Shown: piece by piece, positions 21,269-32,889 of the stretch
How the letters are laid out: each line of letters starts with the position of its first letter
How positions within the stretch are numbered: position 1 is the first letter of the stretch
Assembly (NCBI GenBank): GCA_030220185.1
Contig: JASPKZ010008350.1
Coordinates: forward strand, 1,398,501 to 1,462,500
Direction: 5' to 3'
From: Diploptera punctata
Taxonomy: Eukaryota > Arthropoda > Insecta > Blattodea > Blaberidae
DNA length: 64,000 nt
Position numbers and translations under genes: made by a program
Notes under the pieces: generated by a model
The model's input: the letters and a program-made list of their open reading frames with translations, nothing else
The model's database searches: none
Told to the model about the DNA's origin: nothing

Positions 21269-21347
21269 TTTGAATTCAGCCACTTCCTCAAAATTTCCCT
21301 CATTTGTCATTAGCTGCCTATTTCCATTATATAATGCCGACGCTATT

Positions 21348-21430
21348 ATTCAATTTAATATGTATTTGCAGTAATCATATCTTCCCTTCGTAAAAACCAT
21401 TCCCCAACCTCGCATTGTAATACAGGCCTA
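21348..21430 (-). repeat. Repeat M, far end
   Basis: The block CCCCAACCTCGCATTGTAAT matches, in reverse, about 59540-59560, so this is the remaining end of the repeat M copy that LINE E interrupted. Confidence 0.6.
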
Positions 21431-22029
21431 CTATTACAATGTTATGTCACGCAGCCGAAACCATGTCAGTGATTCAATAAATTGAGAATATGGTCATACC
21501 TTCGGATTTACAGACATAATATGCGACATAAGAATTATGAACACCTTATAGTTTGTTTGAGAGTCAGCTTTTAAGACAGTCTGTAACATAATGATTAGAG
21601 CTCGGACATGAAGTTAGATTATGTGCACTCTTACTAGGCCTATACATAATATTGCTTGATGAGAGATTGGTAGGGGGTGTAGTAGAACCAGTCTGACTAG
21701 TATGGCATTTGTGTTGTACTGTTTACGAGAGGTATAGGTGGGTAAAGAAATAAGTAGCTAATTGTGGATTACAAGTTTATTTTGTTGCTCAAAATATTTT
21801 TTAACTTTTTAAATTAAACGCTACAGTACAAGAAAAAGTTAAATAAATTTATAATTTCCGTACATTAATTCTCTTTGTGCATCTATAAATACAATGCTGC
21901 ATACAGTATTACAAAAAATAACTAGTTCATTATTTCTGCACAATTATTTTCTTCGTACAGTTTTAAATAAAGAGGTAACACAAAAAAAAGTATGTGCACT
22001 GTACATAATATTTTCAAAAACCCTGTTAG

Positions 22030-23530
22030 TTATACTCGTTTTGCTTCTGTAAAGCTGTTACAATGAATAACAATATAATTCCGAAAAGTTTCAAAAGAAA
22101 AAACTTCTTCGATGACTGTTAAACAAAGTTTACATTTAGAAAATCTCTTTTCTACGTCACATGAGGTAACTGGTGCAAAACGAAAGTAGGGTATATCACG
22201 GGTATCTAACATGGAGACAGTACATGCGTTCTTGTTGTCCATTAGAAAATCCTTTATATTGCAAATAGCTGAGTATCCAGGGTTTTTCAGCAATACACTT
22301 TTCAATTTCTGTTTTGCAATTTCAGATGCCAAAACTACCTCCTGTTTCATTAAAATGTCTCGATAAATTTTGTACCAGTTTTATGGAATCAATCAATGCT
22401 ATATGTGAAGATTCCAGTTTATATTATTATTAAAGGAATATCTTTGTAGACGTTGTTGATTACCTGCAAATTTTGATACAGTTTTCCAGAAATCAGAGAT
22501 TTCACAATTTTTATCGCCTAACTTTCTTGAGCATCAAATGTATTAACTACTTTAACAATCACTTCATTATGCTGTAAGTAGTATGCAGTGGTCTGCAACC
22601 AAGTCCACCATCGAGTTAAAACAGGTTGAGGCGGCAAAGGGATTTGTGATGCAATTTCCTTAAATTTTTGTTTCCCAGAAGGAGCCTTTAAAAACATTTT
22701 CTCATGTTTGATACAAAATGTCTATGTCAGAGAAATGTAACTTAATTCTTTCGGCTACTCGGTGAAGTCCAAGGGCCAAGCAAGTTAGATGTATCATTTT
22801 CGGATATTGTTCTTTAATTCTGGAAGATACTTTCAACATATAAGGGGCTGCGTCTGTTACAAATAGAAAAAAACATTATCTCTTTTTTATTTCATTGGGC
22901 CATAGAGGAGACATAGTATTTTCAAAAAGTTGTCAATTTGAGAATGGTTGACTTTATTTAAGACCTCGGTAGTTAACAAAAATTTGTTCCCGGGTTTTTC
23001 GGGTGATAATATCCCCACTATCTCATTTCCTACAGACCTTCCGGACACATCCTGGGTTTCATTGCTTGACACCCTTATTTTATGATCTGCCACAGTATTT
23101 CTAATGTATTTCAGAACGTCTTCATAACAAGGAGATAAATAATACCTGCGTAAAATCGTTTCACAAGGAATTTTTCTACCCGTATCTTCCTCAAAAAAAA
23201 AATTATAAGTTGGACTTTGTACTTTATCGAAAGGAATATTCGCGGAAACCATCGTTTCGCATAAATCCTTGTAAAATTCACGATGATTACATCTTCTTAT
23301 GTAGATGGCTGTATTTTAATCGTCAAGCTTATGTTTTACATTTGCAATGGCTCTTGATAAAAATTCTTCTCTCCCCCTTCAACTCTACATTACACAATTT
23401 ACAAAATATTTTATCTTCTTTTAAGCAAAAATACTCACGGCCGTACTCACGTACAAGTGAATTCATCTTCTGTGTATTTGTTGTAATCGTTCATCAGATC
23501 ATGATGATCGGTATTTTGACTTGATTGCAT
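22030..23530 (-). pseudogene. hAT/CGGBP1-like transposase remnant
   Basis: Read 5' to 3' on the minus strand: a short N-terminal domain with C-K-L-C (about 23400-23480), then an open piece at 23252-22887 with a V-S-S-N-E-T-Q-D-V-S-G-R core, a P-Y-M-L-K-V-S-S-R-I-K region near 22840, several stops and frame changes, and a C-terminal piece (22350-22030) with F-A-P-V-T-S-C-D-V-E-K-R-F-S, which resembles the hAT dimerisation region as found in CGGBP1-like proteins. Not translatable as one protein. The domain assignment is by recognition, not alignment. Confidence 0.65.
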
Positions 23531-23637
23531 ACTATACTTGTAGCAGCACAGCAAAGACGCCACTGACTGTGGCACTGCGCACGGGACAGGACTAACTACC
23601 TGTGTAGTCAACTGTTTGAAAGCGACACAGCAATAAT

Positions 23638-24099
23638 AAATAATAGTTTTAAAAAACTAAAAGAACACGCTTTCTTAGAAAACTAAAAAATGAAAAATAA
23701 TTTTAATTTCCAATACGCTTGGGATAAAATAAAGTGGTCAACAAAAAAATCATCTCCAACACATATAGAATAAAATTAGAGTTATCAACAAAAATAAAAT
23801 AATTTTACCATCAAAAGCGTAGGGTGCTCTATATCAATTAATATATTTGATAATAAACAGATATTGGTAAAATTAAGCTCTCTAAGAATAAAATGTAAAA
23901 ATCATAAAAAGCACCCCACGCTTTTGATGGTAAAATTATTTTCTTTTTGTTGATAACTCTAATTTTATTCTATATGTGTTGGAGATAATTTTTTGTTGAC
24001 CACTTTATTTTATCCCAAGCGTATTGGAAATTAAAATTATTTTTCATTTTTTAGTTTTCTAAGAAAGCGTATTCTTTTAGTTTTTTAAAACTATTATTT
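23638..24099. repeat. Long hairpin: ~190-bp inverted repeat arms, 81-nt loop
   Basis: Arms 23638-23828 and 23910-24099 are near-perfect reverse complements (a handful of mismatches), loop 23829-23909. No protein coding. It sits inside the hAT-type element downstream of (on the minus strand: upstream of) the transposase remnant. Confidence 0.9.
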
Positions 24100-24214
24100 T
24101 TTTTTATTTTTTAGTTTTAATATTTTACAGAATAAGATAAAAATGTAAATATCTTTAAATTCGATACTATTGTAGTATGAGCTAAAAGTAATACTCTTCT
24201 ACAAAAAAAAACCC

Positions 24215-24305
24215 TCCCAGCCGGATTTGAACCAGCGACGTATGGATTACTGAAATTATATACCACTAAGAGTTCACTGCTCTACCAACTGAGCTCTTAC
24301 AACGA
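24215..24305 (-). other. tRNA-like sequence (not a convincing tRNA gene)
   Basis: The minus strand has AGCTCAGTTGGTAGAGC (box A, good D-arm) and GGTTCAAATCC (box B, good T-arm), with an intron-like insertion in the anticodon arm. The acceptor ends do not pair. Probably a SINE head or a tRNA pseudogene. Confidence 0.55.
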
Positions 24306-24355
24306 TTGACTAAAAACTCGACAAGTCCGCAACCTATTATACCAGTTTTCATTTT

Positions 24356-24850
24356 TTTGATTTTCGGATGATTCTGGCCAGGATTTTAGAAACAAAATAT
24401 GAAATTATTGTATTGTCACGGCTCCTCTACACGTATATAAAGTTTCAAGTCGATCCAATGTTTCTAAGTGGGTGAAAATCGCGTTGAAAGATTCCGTTAC
24501 ATTGATACAAAAAACACTTTTTTTGAATTTCTGATGATTATGGCCAGGATTTTAGAAAATAAATATGAAATTATTGTATTGTCACGGGTCCTCTACAAGT
24601 AAACAAAGTTTCAAGTCGATGCAATGTTTCTGAGTGGGTGAAAATCGCGTTGAAAGATTCCGTTACATTGATACAAAAACACTTTTTTTGATTTTCTGAT
24701 GATTATGGCCAGGATTTTAGAAAATAAATATGAAATTATTATATTGTCACGGGTTCTCTACAAGTATACAAAGTTTCAAGTCGATCCAATGATTTTAAGT
24801 GGGTGAAAATCGCGTTGAAAGATTCCGTTACATAGATAGATAGATACAGG
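24356..24850 (+). repeat. Three tandem ~165-bp units
   Basis: Units anchored on GGCCAGGATTTTAGAAA at 24376, 24542 and 24707. They share CAAGTCGATCCAATG-type and GTTGAAAGATTCCGTTACAT blocks. The last runs into a GATA microsatellite and CAGGTCAAGCTAATATAAAG, which looks like a retroelement 3' end. Confidence 0.85.
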
Positions 24851-25131
24851 TCAAGCTAATATAAAGCGTGTAAAAAGGCAATGAAGTCCGAGCTCTAATA
24901 ATTATACTTCTTAGGCATATAGCTCTTATAATTAAAACATATATCAAAAGGTGGCATGACGAGTGTCTGTGTTAGTTTTTGTTTAAAGTAGAAATATAGG
25001 TTGTATTACAGGTAGTGAAGGGAATAAAGTATAATATAAAATCATTTGTAGGGCTATAATGCGAATTTTGCTGTCTTTGAAATAATACATTTTCGAAATT
25101 ATTTTGTTAGTAACTTATAATTATTGTAGTA

Positions 25132-25438
25132 AGTAAAGTAAAGTAATCCCACTACAGGCCTCAGGAGGCCCTTCGGGGGGGGGGGTAGGAGGTTAAGGCT
25201 CCCACTATTTCTGAAAAATCGGCACTTGATGTCAGCCGGGTTGTCAGCCCAGCGTGACGGCCGCCTTTACCCCCAGAACAAGCGTCTGGTACTCATTTCC
25301 GTTAGAGGCTGAGTCGACCCCAGGGCCATAGTACCGCCAGAAGGTTTGGGTCAGTTTAAAAATCCTGACCCACCGGGACTTGAACCCTCGACCTTTCGGC
25401 TTGTAGCTCAGTGCCTTAACCACTACGCTACGGCGTGC
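25132..25438 (-). mobile_element. SINE A copy with TSD
   Basis: Full-length minus-strand SINE A. TSD AATTATTGTAGTA (25119-25131) and AATTATTATAGTA (25439-25451), 12 of 13 identical. The tRNA-like head is at the right end. Confidence 0.9.
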
Positions 25439-25459
25439 AATTATTATAGTAGGATCCTA

Positions 25460-25780
25460 AATTAAACTCCATGGCGCGATAGGTCTAGAAGATCCTTGCC
25501 CTACCATTCAGTTGCCGGACTCACATCCACATGTGTTGTCACATAGGTGGTCGATAATCCAACCAATATAGTGGCAGCCAACATATAGTCAGATATGCGT
25601 GTCCTCCAGCCGTATTATCTGTTTTTCTCAACTTATTGTATCTATTCAAATTCCCCACTCTGCTGGGTGGGTCCCATACTAACCGAAATTCCATGAGAAA
25701 AGTCTTCTCCCGTGGGGCCTCGAACCAGCACAAATACACTCAGGCATGATACCTAAAACCATTTGGCTACGGCGCGGGAT
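25460..25780 (-). mobile_element. SINE D copy
   Basis: It shows GGCGCGATAGGTCTAGAAG at the left (3' end) and the tRNA-like head with CTCGAACCAGC (reverse of box B) and CTACGGCGCGGGA at the right. Abuts SINE A. Confidence 0.8.
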
Positions 25781-25788
25781 TAGGCCTA

Positions 25789-26309
25789 TCGTTAACGTAA
25801 ATATGAAAAATATATAAATAACAATGTATGTCTATATAATCACATTTAATTCATACCGAACAATCTTATTTAACCAATTCGCTTCAGGTTTAAATGCTCA
25901 ATGCAATTCCCCAGAAACCGAATTTAAATCACCGTAAATTATATTGTCTGTTTTCAGACATTAAAAATGAACAAAAGATAACGATACTTGAGATCTCAAT
26001 TAGGGTGAAGGTCGAAACACATTTCTCTCTTATTCATAAATATTAACAAAATATTACCCTGCCAAGGGATGTACAAAATATTGCGAAATATATAACAGGC
26101 AGAGTTAAGCAGGTGTACCTCGTCTTCTGAGTTGAAGACCTTTTAACAGCCGGAAAGTATACCTCGTCTTCTGAGGCGAATGGGTTTATGAATATATGAA
26201 GGGTCTATTTACATATAGGACGGAACAGAACTCTACCGAAAAACTTTCAAATGCTATTCTGAGATGTTGACTCTTTTAATATAAGAAACCAATGGTATTA
26301 CGAATGAAT
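25789..26309. other. Unassigned region
   Basis: AT-rich; a small direct repeat GTACCTCGTCTTCTGAG-like at about 26114 and 26158. No gene seen. Confidence 0.4.
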
Positions 26310-26470
26310 GAACAGCGCATACCAAGAAGAATGTGTAATTATAAACCAAAAGGGAGAAGATTGTTGGGAAGACCATTGAAGAGATGGAAGGACCAATTCG
26401 ACCTATAATGAGATCGGAACAGGCCATTGGGCTTAATCCTTGTTGTTGATGATGATGATGATGAAACCAA
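26310..26470 (+). pseudogene. LINE 3'-terminal scrap
   Basis: Reads K-G-R-R-L-L-G-R-P-L-K-R-W-K-D, the G-R-P-x-x-R-W signature of LINE C-termini in this window, and ends in a (GAT)n tail at about 26442-26465. Confidence 0.65.
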
Positions 26471-26574
26471 TGGTTTGCAGTGAGATGAGTTGAGGTATAT
26501 AGCATGTGCTTTGAATAATGTGTGGTTCTCATACATAACATAGAAAAATTAAATTTAACAGATGATTTAAGGTA

Positions 26575-26765
26575 ACAAGGAAGTTATCAACAATTGTATG
26601 CCGAAACCTACTTTCAAATTTCTCCCAGAGAAGCGTTATGATGTTCCAAGGTCTTGTCAAAAAAAAAAAAATTATCTGCCTTTTAACTGCAAGGCACAGA
26701 AATCGAAGCTATAATCCAGCAATAGCAACCCACGGTAGTGAGCAGATGTACATCCCTGCATAGTT
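26575..26765 (+). repeat. Repeat J, single copy
   Basis: It carries CCGAAACCTACTTTCAAAT and CTGCAAGGCACAGAAATCGA, matching the inverted pair at 17876-18280. Confidence 0.65.
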
Positions 26766-27021
26766 TAAGAGCAATGCTTGACAGTTCTCTTGCAAGAAAA
26801 AGTATTGGAGAGGGCACCGTGTATTGTACAATACAGTGTTTAACAAACAAGTTTCGTCCTTGGTTTATATAATTATTTTTTTTTGTATTCTTTGTATTGC
26901 AGTTTATGATTTTTTACATTACTCACTTCAATTTATTAATTTTAATTTTTTTTATCTACTAGAACCCATCTTATGATGGTTCAAATGAAATATTATTGCA
27001 CATGTCTAATATAACAATAAC

Positions 27022-27648
27022 TAGAGCTCGGAAGTTGAAAAATATTTTTTTTTATTCTACGTCTGAAGAAGAAGCCCAACATACAATAATATATACATTG
27101 TGCGTCATTGTAGGCCAAAAAAATGGTGGGGTTTATTTGTCATTGTCGTCCTTTTTCGACTTTTTTGGCTTATTGGTCCTTTTTTTAAACCTTTTTTTAG
27201 GTCTTTGCGGCTTTTTCTTTTTAACTTTACCTTCTTTTGACTACATTTATACCATTTTTATAATTCAAGAATCTGCAGAGTCTAGTCTTAATTCCAACTT
27301 CTTTTAAAAATACTATATATTTTTACTTTCTAAAAACTTTTCACTTTCCAAACACTTTTGTTCTGCGACAAGCAATTGAACCCTCACAAAATATCACACT
27401 ATTTTTAACCACCAGCCTACTGACCGCCTGAACTATTGTATTTAGACTTCACATTTTCTAAGAAGTGTCACATTGAAAAAATTACCTCGAGCAGAGAGTG
27501 AAGGCAGCGAGGTTGTCCTTATCCACTCGTTAGCAACTAGAAAAGTTTTTACGCCCTCTTTCCAATTTTTAGGTCTCTTATAGTATATTTTTAGTTTTTT
27601 TAAAAGTCTTTTATAGGCATTTTATAGGTCCTCAACTTCTGAGCCCTA
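27022..27648. mobile_element. hAT-type MITE (627 bp)
   Basis: Left end TAGAGCTCGGAAGTTGA; the right end is the complement of TAGGGCTCAGAAGTTGA (15 of 17 identical). 8-bp TSDs ACAATAAC (27014-27021) and TCAATAAC (27649-27656), 7 of 8 identical. No transposase. The first eight bases or more match the ends of the 3.3-kb element at 21596-24897, suggesting mobilisation by the same transposase. Confidence 0.75.
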
Positions 27649-27656
27649 TCAATAAC

Positions 27657-28649
27657 ACATCTACTCTGTATAAATCCTACTGATTATTATAACAGTAATC
27701 TATGTTTTTTTTCTTTCTTCACAGTGACAAGAAATACGTGAATTTTTCTTTGTATCAACGTTCCCCAGCCATTTTAGAGTGAGAAATACTTCATGTATAA
27801 AATTAATGTTTGAAATTATGTTATTTTGTACCATATGCTACACGTCACGGTAAATGCGACAACCCATCATTATTTCAATCTCATTGAAAATGGACAAACC
27901 GCTTTTGAAACGACCACTGGTCACTGTAGACACATGCAGATGGACATATGAATTCTAGCTTCTAAAAATATGTATTTTGAAGAATCCACAATAGAAAGGC
28001 GTATGGGAGGGAGGGAATACGTCATTGACAAGAAAGGACACGGGGATTAGAGTAATGGATGCAGATTTTTAAATGCTATACAACTATCTAGCTTTTATCC
28101 GTTCCCTATAATTTTGGAATGCCACTTCCGACATTGGTCACACACAAGATCGTTATTACATGTTTTTGGTCCACTCCCACTGGTCACGCTTCGCGTCATT
28201 AAAAGTGTGATTGTGCTCTTTCTACCCGGAGATCCGTTTTCAGCCTCGGTTCCTCCTGCTCACAATGTTACATTATTTTAATAACTGTTATTTTATAACA
28301 AGAGCTATACAAATTATTATTTACAATTTATTTAGGATTACACAATTTTTAAATAAAATTTGAATGAAAATGCTACTTTCAATTATGCATATATTTATCT
28401 TCCCTATACTTTGGAATACTTTTCTTTATAGAGAAAAGGAGTTAGTGAATAATGACAGGCTAATGGCTTTATTTTTTAGACAGGCAGAAGATACATATAT
28501 ATTATATACATTACAAACAAACATAGAATCTATATAGAGGTACCCTAGATTGCTGGATAGGTAGACAGATAATGATGGGTAAGCGATATTTTATGTAATT
28601 ATAGAAATGTCAAATGCAGTATAAATAGAAAGGGAGATTTGTAAAAAAA
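27657..28649. other. Unassigned region (~1 kb)
   Basis: AT-rich, no coding motif or known repeat recognised. Confidence 0.4.
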
Positions 28650-28975
28650 CTCCTGGCGCGACAGGCTTAAAAGGCCCTTAGCCTACCATCCGGCTGCTGG
28701 CCTCACATCCACATGTGCCAATCACAGAGGTAGATGATAATCAGCCAGTGTAGGGGTGACATGTGGTCTGCATGTCGAGTCCCCCAGCCGTTATAGCTGG
28801 TTTTCTCAACCTGGAGTCGCTACTTATTGTAGCTACCCAAATGCATCACGATGCTGGGTGGGCACCGGTCCCATACTGGGCGAAATACCATGAGAAAATT
28901 TCTTCGAACCAGCACAAATCCCGTAGCTCTGCGCCAAGGCTTCCTGCCTTTATCAGTCGGCTACGGCGCGGGACG
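28650..28975 (-). mobile_element. SINE D copy (near full length)
   Basis: Minus strand; 3' end at the left (CTCCTGGCGCGACAGGC), head at the right ending GGCTACGGCGCGGGA. Contains ACATCCACATGTG, CCCCCAGCCGTTATAGC and CCATGAGAAAATTTC blocks. Confidence 0.85.
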
Positions 28976-29172
28976 GGCAATCTGTACAGTGTGTGTATAA
29001 TTTAACCATATGCTGTCTCACAATACTGTTCTTGCTTATTTACAAACTATTATTTCAGAAAAATAAAGCAACATACCCGGAGAGTGTAAGAAAGAAAATA
29101 AAAAAAACGAGGAATAAAGAATTTAAGGATACATTTTAGCTATTTTTCTAACTTAATTCCTGAAATATTTAC

Positions 29173-29690
29173 TATTAGGTTGTCTCATAAGTAATGTCGG
29201 TTTTTAAAGTAATATTGTGTGTCTGGTGGAACTTTGAAGGTGTGAGTTTGTTCCAAATGGGCGTGTATTCGATTCAGATCTTTATACTCAACTACTGGAA
29301 CGAGTTCATGAAGTTTTGAAGGTCGTGGGTTCAAACACGACCCGACCCGACCTTTACTTCAAAAACAGCCATGATAAGAAATTAACATTTGTAAAGAATC
29401 GCACTGCTACCATACCCAGCATATAGCCCTGATCTTATGCCTTCGGATTTCCATCTGTTTCGATCCATGAGCCATTTCTTGCGTGAAATTTCGAAAACAT
29501 TTGAAACGCTGAAGCTGTGAAAGGGGCTCAACGAATTCTTCGCATCGAAAACCAGTGAGTGTTACCGCCGAGGGAATATAGGCTACCTCGCTGAAAGATG
29601 GCACAAGACCATAGAATCGGATGGTGTCTATTTTGAAGAGTAGTTTAATTTCTTGTCAGAAAACAATCCAAATAATGTTTTTTTTAAATA
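29173..29690 (+). pseudogene. mariner transposon remnant
   Basis: It begins with TTAGGTTGTCTCATAAGT, typical of a mariner inverted repeat. Frames then show W-W-N-F-E-G-V (family: W-W-D-x-x-G-V) and, after an internal deletion, P-A-Y-S-P-D-L-M-P-S-D-F-H-L-F, the conserved region around the third catalytic Asp (about 29415-29465), and the C-terminal L-A-E-R-W-H-K-T-I-E-S-D-G-V-Y-F-E-E (about 29590-29643). At least one in-frame stop; the right inverted repeat is not recognisable. Confidence 0.8.
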
Positions 29691-30889
29691 CATCACTTAC
29701 GAGAGAGTATCTATAATAATTAAACAACTATTACATAATTACAAACATACATAGAAAATACATAGTTTCTGCGTAGCCTTACTTGGAATGTAGCTTATAA
29801 AATAAGAAAATGTACTAAGTTCGACAGGAGAAACAGCAGAAGACAGCAACTAAGATGCGAATACAAGACATTGAGTTTCGACATCTACGTCGTAACTTCA
29901 ACTCACGAAATACTACCAACAACAGCTATAAATTGTGTGAAGAGACGAATGAAGTGCTAAGGTTGTCAGCAATGACAATTCATATTTCAACGTCTGTCAA
30001 CTGTCTGGAGTGAAGAGTGTATCTTCATGCAAGATGAAGCAAAAGACTCTAGAGTTTGCATTTTGTGGATGAAACTGAGGAACGTGGTCACAAAATATAG
30101 CGTAATATGTTAGTATTTCCACACATACATGACTATGTCAATATATCAATGTCCACCGACATATTCATGATGATTTACTGCTTCTGTGTTCAGCAATCTG
30201 CATTTTAATGTAATCTAAACTAGTGACTGATATTTATAACATCTATTGAAATATTTTGTTATTTAGACATTGAAAAATTATGCCTGATTTTGAAAATGAA
30301 GTTATCAAACAATGTTAATGTAGATAATTTAACATCTACAATGAAAAAATGTAATAAGTTACACATTAATTGTAGAAAATGCAAGATTGTTACAAGATGC
30401 AAACGAATATCTCTAAGACATTCTAATGAAAGTGTACTATTCACCCTTAAATTAACAATGTATCCTGCAAGATAAATTGGTTTAATTTATGCAATATATT
30501 TAATAAAATAATAGAAAAAACGAATGAGTAAAAAATATTTAAATATGTGTCAAATTAGATAATATAGAGACAATATTTATACACAATTTTGTTTTCATTG
30601 TAGTCCGACATAAATAACTGGCACGATAAATTAGTTTCATCTATTTAAGCGTTAAATTAGTGAACTGTCACAATCTTCGAATTTACTTTTCTTTCTTTGC
30701 CCTATTTAATTAAATATATTTAAAAAGCGTTTTACTGTATATTATTCGACCGAATTATTGGAATCAATATTTGGATGCATTAATGTATTGTATTTAGAAA
30801 TTGTGGTTTCTAAGACGTTCGCAAAATATTACGAAAACTGCGATTGCTTTCTTATTAACTACTGTTTAAATTGTTGACCTAACTAACTA
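29691..30889. other. Unassigned region (~1.2 kb)
   Basis: AT-rich, no supported gene, RNA or repeat. Confidence 0.4.
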
Positions 30890-31525
30890 ACTCACTGGCA
30901 CTATCGAACCCGCAGGTTCATGGCCGCGCGGACATAACCTCTCCATATATCCCTACCCTGAGTCAATGTTTTCCAATCATCTCCTGTATAACCTACTTCC
31001 CTCAAATCATAGTTAATATTATTCTCCCACCTCATTCTTGATCTACCAACTGGGCGTTTTCTCTCTGGTTTTCCTACAATAAGCTTCGATGCACGTCTTT
31101 CATTCCCCATATGTGCCACATGTCCTGCCCATCGCAGTCTACGAGACTTAACTGTTCTCATTATATCTGACTTCCTATAAAGACCATGTAATTCACTGTT
31201 ATGCAGTCTTCTCCATTCACCTGTCCATCTCTCTTTGGTCCAAAAATGTTCTTAAGAACTTTATTCTCAAATACTCGTAATCCCCTTTCCTCTCTTAAAG
31301 TAAGAGTCCATGTTTCGCATCCATATAATATAACTGGTAGAATAATAGTTTTATATATTTTCAGTTTAACGTTTTTTGAAAGGAGTTGGGAAGTCAAGAG
31401 TCTCTTTAATGCGCAATAACATGCATTTCCAGAAAAGGGTCTATGTTTAATGTCCTTGTGCATCTCATTCCTGTTTGTTATTATTGTTCCTAGATATTTG
31501 AATTCAGCCACATCCTCAACTAGTT
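30890..31525 (-). pseudogene. LINE E, 5'-truncated copy
   Basis: The minus strand encodes F-K-Y-L-G-T-I-I-T-N-R-N (31511 downward), Y-G-C-E-T-W-T-L, then after a frame change near 31160-31230 the R-P-V-G-R-S-R-M-R-W ... A-A-M-N-L-R-V-R end at 30901. Two open pieces, one frameshift. No clean TSD. Confidence 0.88.
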
Positions 31526-31994
31526 AGATGATTTATTTTAAATTAAAAATATTAAAATTAATTGAAAATATTAAATCAAGCAATAAGATTGATGCATAAT
31601 AGAGCCTAAACAATTATACCCTTGATTGCCATATAATAACATAATTCTCTTTTTCCTGATAGAAATTCAATACAACTATTTATTAACTTATTACATTTTT
31701 GGAAGTGTACACTTTTAAAACGTGTAAGGAAAAATATACATTTTATCTTTGAAACATTAAATGTATGTGTTTTAAGAGAGGAAATATCGAATTATTTAAA
31801 ATAAGGGGGAAATTTTCAGGAATTAAAAAAAAATTTATGGGTCTAAGCCAAACAGGTTTTATTAACTTTTTCTCTGAGATTGAAGTTTTTCTGGAAAGGT
31901 AGTGGTTTCATAATATGATAATTGAGTATTCGGAAATGTCTCTCTTCATAAAATATAACAATATCCTTGTAATGTCCGCTTCAATATAGGGATG
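31526..31994. other. Unassigned AT-rich stretch
   Basis: Nothing supportable. Confidence 0.35.
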
Positions 31995-31995
31995 T

Positions 31996-32889
31996 TAGGG
32001 TAATGTGGACCCTTCTGTTTGAGTGGACCCTGTTAATATCTTCTTTAATTGGTGCTACCCTTAACATAGATATTTTAACTTCTTCCCCTCATCAATTTTG
32101 ACGGGTTCAAGGCCAGTTTCTTTTAGTCTTTGTGCGAAGAAGGATTTATTTGTGATATTTTTCATGAAAGTGACCACTTTAAAAGTTTTACAAGCTAAGA
32201 ATCAATTCTTAATTTCTGCTATTGAATATTACAAATGTTGAAAAAACTCCTAAATATATTATGTAGATGCTCTTATAATATACTGACGGGTTTGGTTTGA
32301 TATTATGCGACATGGTGGCTGTATAAAATAATTAAACATAACAAAGGAATTCGGTTAATGTGGACCCTCCACGAGGACCTAGATCCACTTTACACTAATA
32401 CGTATATTTTATCAATGAGGATGCTATCTGTAAAAACCATTCACTTAATTAGATTTAATATCTTTATAATTTTACTAATACCAAAGACCGTCGCTTTCTG
32501 CAGTTGAATGACGTATGAATGTTCTAATCAATAATAACTTTTCAAAACATTAAATAAATATCAACGCCTTTTAATTATGATCAGTCATAAACATTCTCAG
32601 ATTTATCTGTGCCCTTCTGTATAAATTAACAGAGTAAATAAGCTTAAAAATAGATAAAAGCTAAGGTGGACTCTGGGATCCAATTTATCACAATATGGAA
32701 GTTAAAGTGGACCTTTCTTGTAATGTAAAAAAAATTATAAATTATGAAGATGTTTCCATATTTGAATAAAATAACAATGCTATTTCATAGTTACAACACT
32801 GATGATAATCACTGTAATTAAACAAAATTCAAAGCCCTTAATGATAAGAAGAAAAACAACAAATTCAAAACAGGGGCCAATTTACCCAA
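31996..32889. mobile_element. Possible pogo-like MITE with repeated GTGGACC motifs
   Basis: Left TAGGGTAATGTGGACCC (31996) and right GGGGCCAATTTACCC (32873-32887) are imperfect inverted repeats. GTGGACC-type motifs recur at about 32025, 32352, 32664 and 32703. This mirrors the pogo element at 19596 (GGGTA ends, repeated subterminal motifs). A minus-strand stretch at about 32080-32165 reads like decayed coding sequence. The TSD is not convincing. Confidence 0.4.

Larger units (their letters stand above)
18982..21335 (-). pseudogene. LINE E, 5'-truncated copy split by a pogo-type element
   Basis: The minus strand encodes the LINE E C-terminal region (Y-L-G-T-I-I-T-N-R-N, then the V-G-R-P end) over 18985-19595, and its upstream piece at 21269-21335. 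The TSD GCCGACGCTATT is perfect at 18970-18981 and 21336-21347. The 3' end (minus strand) has the usual GTAA-type tail. The frame is open for about 195 codons from the pogo junction (about 19590) to 19000, so this copy is fairly young. Confidence 0.9.
21596..24897 (-). mobile_element. hAT-type DNA transposon, 3.3 kb, decayed
   Basis: Terminal inverted repeat TAGAGCTCGGAC at 21596-21607 and GTCCGAGCTCTA ending 24897. Flanking 8-bp TSDs are ATAATGAT (21588-21595) and ATAATTAT (24898-24905), 7 of 8 identical; 8-bp TSDs are diagnostic of hAT. It contains a minus-strand hAT-like gene remnant, a long hairpin, a tRNA-like stretch and a three-unit tandem repeat. The same terminal motif bounds the 627-bp element at 27022-27648. 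Confidence 0.75.

Noticed and set aside
24215..24305. Intron-containing tRNA gene on the minus strand
   Set aside because: The D and T arms are good but the acceptor strands do not pair, so a tRNA pseudogene or SINE head is more likely.
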